From Chitinophaga cymbidii (lineage in GTDB: Bacteria; Bacteroidota; Bacteroidia; Chitinophagales; Chitinophagaceae): a stretch of DNA of 64,000 nt. Of the stretch, positions 59,024 through 64,000 are shown piece after piece. The notes under the pieces were generated by a model that did not search any database, was not told the origin of the DNA, and was given only the letters and a program-made list of their open reading frames with translations. The position numbers and the translations under genes were made by a program. Position 1 is the first letter of the stretch, and every line of letters begins with the position of its first letter. The DNA lies in contig NZ_BKAU01000004.1 of assembly GCF_007992715.1 (NCBI RefSeq), positions 558,001 to 622,000 on the forward strand, in the 5' to 3' direction.

Positions 59024-59793
59024 GGATTGCAATTTTTGAAGACGAGATACATAACTGCGAGCGGCTGGTCAGGCTGCTGAAGCAATGTGATATGGACATT
59101 GAAGTGACCGCTGTTATCAGTTCGGTGGCGGACGGCATCAAATGGTTGAAGGAACAGCATACGGCAGACCTCATCCTGATGGACATCCAGCTGTCAGACG
59201 GCAATTGTTTTGAATTGTTCGACCAGGCAAAGATCACCACGCCGGTCATCTTCACAACGGCTTATGACAACTTCGCGCTGCAGGCTTTCAAAGTGAACAG
59301 CATCGATTATCTGCTGAAGCCCATCGAGCTGAAAGAGCTGCGCCGGGCGCTGAACAAATACGAACAATTCCGCCCGGTACCCGCTACGCCGGGCATTGAC
59401 ATCTCCCGGATCGCGGACGAGTTCCTGCGCCGCAACAGCACCCGTTTCATCGGTAAGATCAATAACCAGCTCGTATACGTAAAAGCGCGCGACATTGCGT
59501 ACCTGCAGTTCGTAAAAGGCATTACCTACGCTACCACCACCGCCAACCAGCGCATCCCCCTGGATTACTCTTTAGACCAGATCGAGCGGCTGCTCGACAA
59601 AAACCTCTTCTTCCGCATCAACCGCCAGTTCATTATTCAACTGGACGCGATCCGCAAGATCACCACGTACTACAACAGCCGGCTGATCCTTCAGTTGCAG
59701 CCCGCGATCGAAGGCGATGTGATCATCAGCCGGGAGCGGGTGGGGGATTTCAAGAGCTGGCTGGAGGGGAAGGATTATGAAAGTCGTACATAA
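59020..59793 (+). CDS. LytTR-family response regulator
   Basis: 257 residues. Receiver domain (about 1-120) with acidic pair in IFEDE, phosphoacceptor Asp55 in LILMDIQLSDG, Thr in VIFTTAY and Lys in YLLKPIELKE, then a LytTR DNA-binding domain (about 145-250: NQLVYVKARDIAYLQFVKGI, NLFFRINRQFIIQLDAIRKI, QPAIEGDVIISRERVGDFKSWLEG). It is coupled to the kinase (ATGA overlap). The 3' end (agtcgtacataa) is shared with the first copy of the repeat family upstream of the ATPase gene. It probably regulates its own operon through the 55442-55471 repeats. Confidence 0.93.
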   Translation: MRIAIFEDEIHNCERLVRLLKQCDMDIEVTAVISSVADGIKWLKEQHTADLILMDIQLSDGNCFELFDQAKITTPVIFTTAYDNFALQAFKVNSIDYLLKPIELKELRRALNKYEQFRPVPATPGIDISRIADEFLRRNSTRFIGKINNQLVYVKARDIAYLQFVKGITYATTTANQRIPLDYSLDQIERLLDKNLFFRINRQFIIQLDAIRKITTYYNSRLILQLQPAIEGDVIISRERVGDFKSWLEGKDYESRT

Positions 59794-59860
59794 AAATGTG
59801 AAATTTTACATAAAGTCGTACATAAAAATGTGATATACTTCAAAAAGTCGTACATTTTTA
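59780..59860. repeat. three copies of a palindromic AT-rich motif upstream of the ATPase
   Basis: A 22-base unit is present in two identical copies (59780-59801 and 59812-59833) and a third partial, flipped copy at 59844-59860 (aaagtcgtacattttta). The core acataaaaatgt is palindromic in its outer 4 bases (ACAT/ATGT). Copy 1 spans the stop codon of the LytTR gene. The set lies directly upstream of the ATPase promoter at 59863-59870. Confidence 0.7.
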
Positions 59861-59862
59861 TG

Positions 59863-59870
59863 TATTTTTG
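59863..59870 (+). promoter_or_regulatory. -7 promoter element of the AAA ATPase gene
   Basis: TATTTTTG matches TAnnTTTG exactly and ends 4 bases before the ATG at 59875. The repeat copies at 59780-59860 lie immediately upstream, so they are well placed for regulating it. Confidence 0.6.
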
Positions 59871-59874
59871 CTTT

Positions 59875-61194
59875 ATGAAGCGTGATAATATCGCACATTT
59901 ACTAAAGTGGAAAAAATCAAAAAATCGTAAGCCGCTGATAATCAGAGGTGCAAGGCAGGTGGGGAAAACCTGGCTGATGAGAGAATTTGGCCGAAAGGAG
60001 TATCAACAATACGCTTATTTGAATTTTGAAAGCAGCGCGGTACTTAAATCGTTATTTGCGGGAGATTTTGATATAACGAGAATTCTCACTGGTATTCAGA
60101 TTGAAACGGGCGTGAACGTAGATCCGGAAAACACATTGATCATCTTTGACGAAATTCAGGAAGCCCCCAATGCATTAACAGCTTTAAAATATTTTCAGGA
60201 AAATGCTCCCGAATATCACATAATATCTGCAGGGTCACTGTTGGGCGTAGCGCTTAACAGTCATGTATCTTTTCCTGTTGGGAAAGTAGCTTTCCTTGAT
60301 CTTTATCCGTTCAGTTTTACTGAATTCCTGGAAGCGCTGAATGAGAAACCCCTGGTTGATCTGTTAAAAAGCCATGACTGGCAGCTTGTGACTAGTTTCA
60401 AGTCGAAGTATATTGAGCTGTTGAAGCTATATTACTATATTGGAGGCATGCCTGAAGTAATATCCACTTTTGTTCAAAACAGGGACTTCGGTGAGGTGAG
60501 AGCAATTCAGCAACGAATATTAATTGCCTACGAACAGGATTTTTCAAAGCATGCCCCGCATGATATAGTTCCACGTATAAGGATGCTTTGGAATTCAATT
60601 CCGGCCCAATTGTCAAAAGAGAACCGGAAATTTATCTATGGAGCGATCCGTCAGGGGGCACGGGCAAAAGATTATGAGCTGGCATTATCCTGGTTGATCG
60701 ATTGCGGCCTGGTCCATAAAGTGAATAACATCAAAAAACCGGCAATACCGCTGAAGGCTTATGAGGATTTTGGCGCATTCAAATTGTTTATGCTGGATGT
60801 CGGATTATTGGCTGCAATGGCTGAACTGGATGTCAGAACATTGCTGGAAGGAAATATTGTATTTGAAGAATTCAAAGGAGCTTTAACAGAGCAGTACGTC
60901 TTGCAGCAACTGGTTACACAAAATGAAGGGGTGGTTTATTATTGGTCTCCTGAAAATGCGCGCTCCGAAATAGATTTTCTGCTGCAGATCGCTGGCCGTA
61001 TTGTTCCGGTTGAAGTAAAAGCCGAAGAGAATCTGCAGGCTAAAAGCCTGAAAGTTTTCTGCCAGAAATACCAGCCGGAATTGGCAATCAGAACATCTAT
61101 GTCTGACTTCCGCCGGGAAGAATGGATGACCAACTTGCCTTTATACGCGATCCATGAAATATACCGCCTCACTGACCCCGTTAACACAAAATGA
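59875..61194 (+). CDS. AAA ATPase with DUF4143 (ATP-binding, PD-(D/E)XK-like C-terminus)
   Basis: 439 residues from the ATG at 59875; earlier in-frame starts lie in the repeat region and are not used. Walker A GARQVGKT (25-32), Walker B LIIFDE (88-93), sensor-1-like YHIISAGSLLGVAL and a DUF4143 C-terminus. Near the end the sequence SEIDFLLQIAGRIVPVEVKA resembles a PD-(D/E)XK nuclease core (E-I-D ... E-V-K). These proteins are widely variable accessory genes of unknown job, sometimes proposed to be mobile or toxin-antitoxin-like. Its codons are AT-richer than the neighbours, which supports transfer. It is followed by a hairpin/promoter region at 61232-61264. Confidence 0.88.
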   Translation: MKRDNIAHLLKWKKSKNRKPLIIRGARQVGKTWLMREFGRKEYQQYAYLNFESSAVLKSLFAGDFDITRILTGIQIETGVNVDPENTLIIFDEIQEAPNALTALKYFQENAPEYHIISAGSLLGVALNSHVSFPVGKVAFLDLYPFSFTEFLEALNEKPLVDLLKSHDWQLVTSFKSKYIELLKLYYYIGGMPEVISTFVQNRDFGEVRAIQQRILIAYEQDFSKHAPHDIVPRIRMLWNSIPAQLSKENRKFIYGAIRQGARAKDYELALSWLIDCGLVHKVNNIKKPAIPLKAYEDFGAFKLFMLDVGLLAAMAELDVRTLLEGNIVFEEFKGALTEQYVLQQLVTQNEGVVYYWSPENARSEIDFLLQIAGRIVPVEVKAEENLQAKSLKVFCQKYQPELAIRTSMSDFRREEWMTNLPLYAIHEIYRLTDPVNTK

Positions 61195-61231
61195 TGAACG
61201 GCAACCCCCACCTGTGAAAAACCCGGTTATT

Positions 61232-61264
61232 CTGTTAATTTTGATGCCTTCATCAAATTAACAG
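61232..61264. promoter_or_regulatory. hairpin overlapping a -7 element before the last gene
   Basis: ctgttaattttgatg (61232-61246) pairs with catcaaattaacag (61251-61264) with one bulged T and a 4-base loop. Inside the left arm, TAATTTTG (61236-61243) is a perfect TAnnTTTG, 30 bases before the ATG at 61274. The palindrome could be an operator blocking this promoter, or a terminator of the ATPase gene; there is no strong T-run, so operator use is favoured. Confidence 0.5.
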
Positions 61265-61273
61265 TGGACAAAT

Positions 61274-64000
61274 ATGTTCAGACGCACGAAGTTTCCTGTA
61301 TTACTGGCGCTCCTGTCGGTTTTACTCTTGCAGGCATGCTCAGACAGCACGCCGCGCATTCTCGTTTTCATGAAAACGAAAGGCTGGCACCATACCTCGA
61401 TCCCCTCCGGCGCAAAGGCACTCATCCAGCTCGGCAAAGATCATGGCTTCAGGGTGGATACCACGGCTGACGCCTCCGTATTTACCGAAAGCAAACTGAA
61501 GAAATACCGCGTGGTGGTGTTCCTGAGCACTACCGGCAATGTGCTCAACGGCGACCAGCAGGTGGCCTTTGAACGGTACATCCAGGCGGGTGGCGGCTTT
61601 GTGGGCATACATGCCGCGGCGGACACGGAATATGGCTGGCCCTGGTACAACAAGCTGGTAGGCGCTTATTTCAAAAGCCACCCGCAGGACCCGAATGTGC
61701 GCAAAGCTACCGTTATCGTAACAGACACGTCATTCATCGCCATGAAAGGGCTGCCGGAAAAATGGGAGCGTACGGACGAATGGTATAACTACCGCAACAT
61801 CCACGCGGGCATCAGGGTGCTCGCGCGGCTGGATGAAAATACCTACGACGGCGGTGAGAACGGCAACGATCACCCGATCGCATGGTATCACGACTACGAC
61901 GGCGGCAGGGCCTTCTATACCGGCGGTGGTCACACGGACGAAAGCTATGCGGAGCCGCTGTTCCTGCAACATATTCTCGGCGGCATCCAATACGCTATGG
62001 GCAATGGCCAGCCGCTGGACTATTCCAAAGCCTACGCCGTGAAAACGCCGGAAGACAACCGCTTTACAAAAACGATCCTTTCCAACGACCTGAATGAGCC
62101 GATGGAACTGGCCGTAGCGCCGGACGGCAGCGCCTATTTCATTGAACGTAGCGGCAAGTTCTTCCGGTATGATGTCAAAACCGGCCAGACGAAAGTCGTA
62201 TATACGTTCCCGGTGATGCCGGATACGAAGGAAGGATTCGGGAACGGACTGTTAGGGCTTACCATCGACCCCAACTTCGCAAAGAACAATTATATCTACT
62301 TCTATTATACGCCCGCCAAACAGCCGGCGGAGCAGTATGTCTCACGTTTCAGCATGGCCGGCAAAGATTCGCTGGACCTTTCTTCTGAAAAGGTATTGCT
62401 TAAAATACCGATCGAGCTGGAAGTGAGCGCGCACACCGGCGGCTCGCTGGAATGGGACCAGCATGGCAACCTCTTTATTTCCACCGGCGATAATACGGTG
62501 CCTTTTGCGTCTAATGGTTATGCGCCGATAGATACTATCCCGGGCCGCATCACCTTTGATGCGCAGCGTTCCGCGGGCAATACGAACGACCTGCGCGGCA
62601 AGGTGCTGCGCATCCATCCGGAAGAAGACGGCAGCTATACCATACCGGAAGGCAATCTCTTTCCCAAAGGCACCGCGGGCACAAGGCCGGAGATCTATAC
62701 GATGGGCTGCCGCAATCCCTACCGCATTTCGGTGGACCAGGCAACAGGCATCCTTTACTGGGGCGAGATAGGGCCGGATGCAGGTGAAGATGGCGAGCAG
62801 GGCCCCCGCGGGTATGACGAGATCAACCAGGCGCGCAAACCGGGCAACTATGGCTGGCCATACCTGGTGGGCGACAACAAGCCTTACCATGAATATGATT
62901 TTGCCACCAAAAAGCTCGGGCCGCTGTTCAACCCCGATGCGCTGCAAAATCCCTCGCCCCACAACACCGGCCTGAAGGCCCTGCCTCCGGCGCAAAAGGC
63001 GATGATCTGGTACCCCTACGGCCAGGCCCCCGAGTTCCCGGAAGTGGGCGCCGGCGGCCGCTCCGCCATGGCGGGGCCTGTGTATCATTTCGATGCTTCG
63101 CTGAAGTCGGAAACGAAGCTGCCGGAGTATTACGATAAAGCACTGTTCATCTACGACTGGATGCGTAACTGGGTATTCGCCGTGCGGCTGGATGAACAAT
63201 ACAACTACAAACGCATGGAGCCTTTCATGTCCACCAACGGGGATTTCAAACGCCCGATAGACATGGCGATGGGCCCGGATGGCGACATCTACATGCTGGA
63301 ATACGGCTCCGTGTATGGTGTGGACAATGATGATGCCCGGCTGGTGCGCATCACCTACAACGGCGGCAACCGCGCACCCGTCGCGAAGATCACTACCAAC
63401 GATACCGTGGGCACCGCCCCGCTGAAAGTGAATTTCAGCAGCGCCAGCTTTGATTTTGATGAAGACGACCAGCTGCAATACGAATGGTATTTTGAAGGAA
63501 GTAAAGTAGGATCTGAAGAAGCCAACCCGGTGCATACCTTCACCAGCAACGGCCTGCACAAGGTAGTGCTGAAGGTAACAGACCCCGCGGGCGCTTCCAG
63601 TCAGGATACCATCACCATCAATGTTGGAAACACATTGCCACAAGTGAAGGTTCAAACCTCCGGCAACAGCACCTTCTTCTTCGGCAACGCCCCGCTGGCG
63701 TACAGCGTGTCGGTAACAGACAAGGAAGACGGAGAGATCAGCAAGGACCGCCTGATGATCGCGCTACATTATGTGCCGCAGGTAAAAGGGCAACCGCAGA
63801 TGGGACATCAGCAGATCACCGCCGTACCGCAAAGCGCCGGCAAGCTGATGATGGAAGCGAGCGATTGCAAGGCTTGTCATCAGCTGGATAAACCTTCCGT
63901 GGGCCCGGCTTTCGTGGAAGTGGCGAAGCGGTATAAAAATGACAGGAACGCCATCAGCTATTTGTCCGACAAGATCATCAAAGGCGGTGGCGGCGTATGG
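61274..64000 (+). CDS. ThuA / PQQ-type glucose dehydrogenase / PKD / cytochrome c lipoprotein (runs off the right edge)
   Basis: 909 residues visible, no stop before the edge. Lipoprotein signal MFRRTKFPVLLALLSVLLLQAC (Cys22). A ThuA domain (about 28-235: ILVFMKTKGWHHTSIPSGAK, VGIHAAADTEYGWPWYNKLVG) is followed by a PQQ-dependent glucose/sorbosone dehydrogenase propeller (about 260-695: MELAVAPDGSAYFIERSGKF, TGGSLEWDQHGNLFISTGDN, IYTMGCRNPYRISVDQATG), a PKD domain (about 697-785) and the start of a cytochrome c domain with haem motif CKACH at 865-869. The likely role is oxidation of sugars at the membrane with electrons passed to the fused haem. The ThuA part may act on keto-sugars. The end is missing. 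Confidence 0.85.
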   Translation, partial: MFRRTKFPVLLALLSVLLLQACSDSTPRILVFMKTKGWHHTSIPSGAKALIQLGKDHGFRVDTTADASVFTESKLKKYRVVVFLSTTGNVLNGDQQVAFERYIQAGGGFVGIHAAADTEYGWPWYNKLVGAYFKSHPQDPNVRKATVIVTDTSFIAMKGLPEKWERTDEWYNYRNIHAGIRVLARLDENTYDGGENGNDHPIAWYHDYDGGRAFYTGGGHTDESYAEPLFLQHILGGIQYAMGNGQPLDYSKAYAVKTPEDNRFTKTILSNDLNEPMELAVAPDGSAYFIERSGKFFRYDVKTGQTKVVYTFPVMPDTKEGFGNGLLGLTIDPNFAKNNYIYFYYTPAKQPAEQYVSRFSMAGKDSLDLSSEKVLLKIPIELEVSAHTGGSLEWDQHGNLFISTGDNTVPFASNGYAPIDTIPGRITFDAQRSAGNTNDLRGKVLRIHPEEDGSYTIPEGNLFPKGTAGTRPEIYTMGCRNPYRISVDQATGILYWGEIGPDAGEDGEQGPRGYDEINQARKPGNYGWPYLVGDNKPYHEYDFATKKLGPLFNPDALQNPSPHNTGLKALPPAQKAMIWYPYGQAPEFPEVGAGGRSAMAGPVYHFDASLKSETKLPEYYDKALFIYDWMRNWVFAVRLDEQYNYKRMEPFMSTNGDFKRPIDMAMGPDGDIYMLEYGSVYGVDNDDARLVRITYNGGNRAPVAKITTNDTVGTAPLKVNFSSASFDFDEDDQLQYEWYFEGSKVGSEEANPVHTFTSNGLHKVVLKVTDPAGASSQDTITINVGNTLPQVKVQTSGNSTFFFGNAPLAYSVSVTDKEDGEISKDRLMIALHYVPQVKGQPQMGHQQITAVPQSAGKLMMEASDCKACHQLDKPSVGPAFVEVAKRYKNDRNAISYLSDKIIKGGGGVW

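Noticed and set aside
59780..61264. mobile element flanked by direct repeats carrying the AAA ATPase
   Set aside because: No copy of the upstream repeat is found after the ATPase stop and there is no transposase, so insertion boundaries cannot be shown.
62342..63655. 437-codon reverse-strand frame near the right edge
   Set aside because: Opposite the ThuA/dehydrogenase gene, whose domains are continuous from 61274 to the edge.

Overview
The window looks like a chromosomal segment of a Bacteroidota member, most likely the Chitinophaga/Chitinophagaceae group. The reasons are two SusC/SusD pairs, an ECF sigma/FecR pair feeding a SusC with an N-terminal signalling (STN) domain, many lipoproteins, a probable type IX secretion substrate, LytS/LytTR and AraC regulators, and the Bacteroidota -7 promoter element (TAnnTTTG) in front of several genes. 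The assignment comes from gene content and motifs only; no database search was run. There are no rRNA or tRNA genes, CRISPR arrays, insertion sequences or phage modules that I can recognise.

Layout. 1-2643: start of an AraC regulator divergent from a tandem pair of YbjJ-like MFS transporters. 2585-4559: two reverse-strand genes of unknown role (a YD-like lipoprotein and a hypothetical protein), followed by an AT-rich gap with a three-copy operator-like motif. 5093-8946: a DUF1080-PA14 protein and a propeller/cytochrome c oxidoreductase-like protein. 9065-12455: a Na+/H+ antiporter, a luciferase-like flavin oxidoreductase and a short four-helix-bundle sensor on the reverse strand. 12584-22787: a complete polysaccharide utilization locus (PUL) with ECF sigma, FecR anti-sigma, SusC, SusD, PKD glycan-binding lipoprotein, GH16 and GH30; beta-1,3/1,6-glucan is the likely target. 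22934-24387: a HigB toxin with a HigA antitoxin fused to an ImmA/IrrE-type metallopeptidase. 24437-31078: a second DUF1080 protein, a SulP anion transporter, an AraC regulator, a metallophosphoesterase-propeller fusion, and a GH130-cupin operon. 31137-35998: Crp-type regulator, DoxX, SDR, a protein with a C-terminal diadenylate-cyclase-like (DACNV) domain, a Tat-exported Gfo/Idh/MocA oxidoreductase and a VOC protein. 36154-39284: a compact pectin operon (CE12 esterase, CE8 pectinesterase, GH28 polygalacturonase). 39414-42430: WalJ-like MBL protein and topoisomerase III. 42647-54239: a second SusC/SusD pair without recognisable glycosidases, then three tandem paralogous lipoproteins and a 1251-residue PA14/propeller protein with a C-terminal sorting domain. 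54290-55357: a tail-fibre-like protein. 55516-59793: a five-gene operon of fatty-acid hydroxylase, SDR, NAD-dependent epimerase, LytS-type kinase and LytTR regulator, preceded by a spaced direct repeat of the kind LytTR proteins bind. 59875-61194: an AT-richer AAA/DUF4143 ATPase with repeated upstream motifs. 61274-end: a large lipoprotein running off the window (ThuA, PQQ-type glucose dehydrogenase propeller, PKD, cytochrome c).

How it fits together. The theme is plant and fungal polysaccharide scavenging. The first PUL senses substrate through the STN-FecR-sigma relay and breaks beta-glucan; the CE12/CE8/GH28 operon deacetylates, demethylates and cleaves pectin. DUF1080 proteins, a Tat-exported Gfo/Idh/MocA oxidoreductase, a ThuA domain and two cytochrome c-linked propeller proteins suggest periplasmic oxidative (3-keto-sugar) processing of oligosaccharides, which is inference from family knowledge. 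The most unusual parts are the SusCD-plus-triplicated-lipoprotein-plus-sorting-domain locus, the LytTR-linked lipid-type operon with its spaced repeat, the DACNV protein, the protease-fused antitoxin, and the recurrence of promoters so close to start codons that transcripts should be leaderless.
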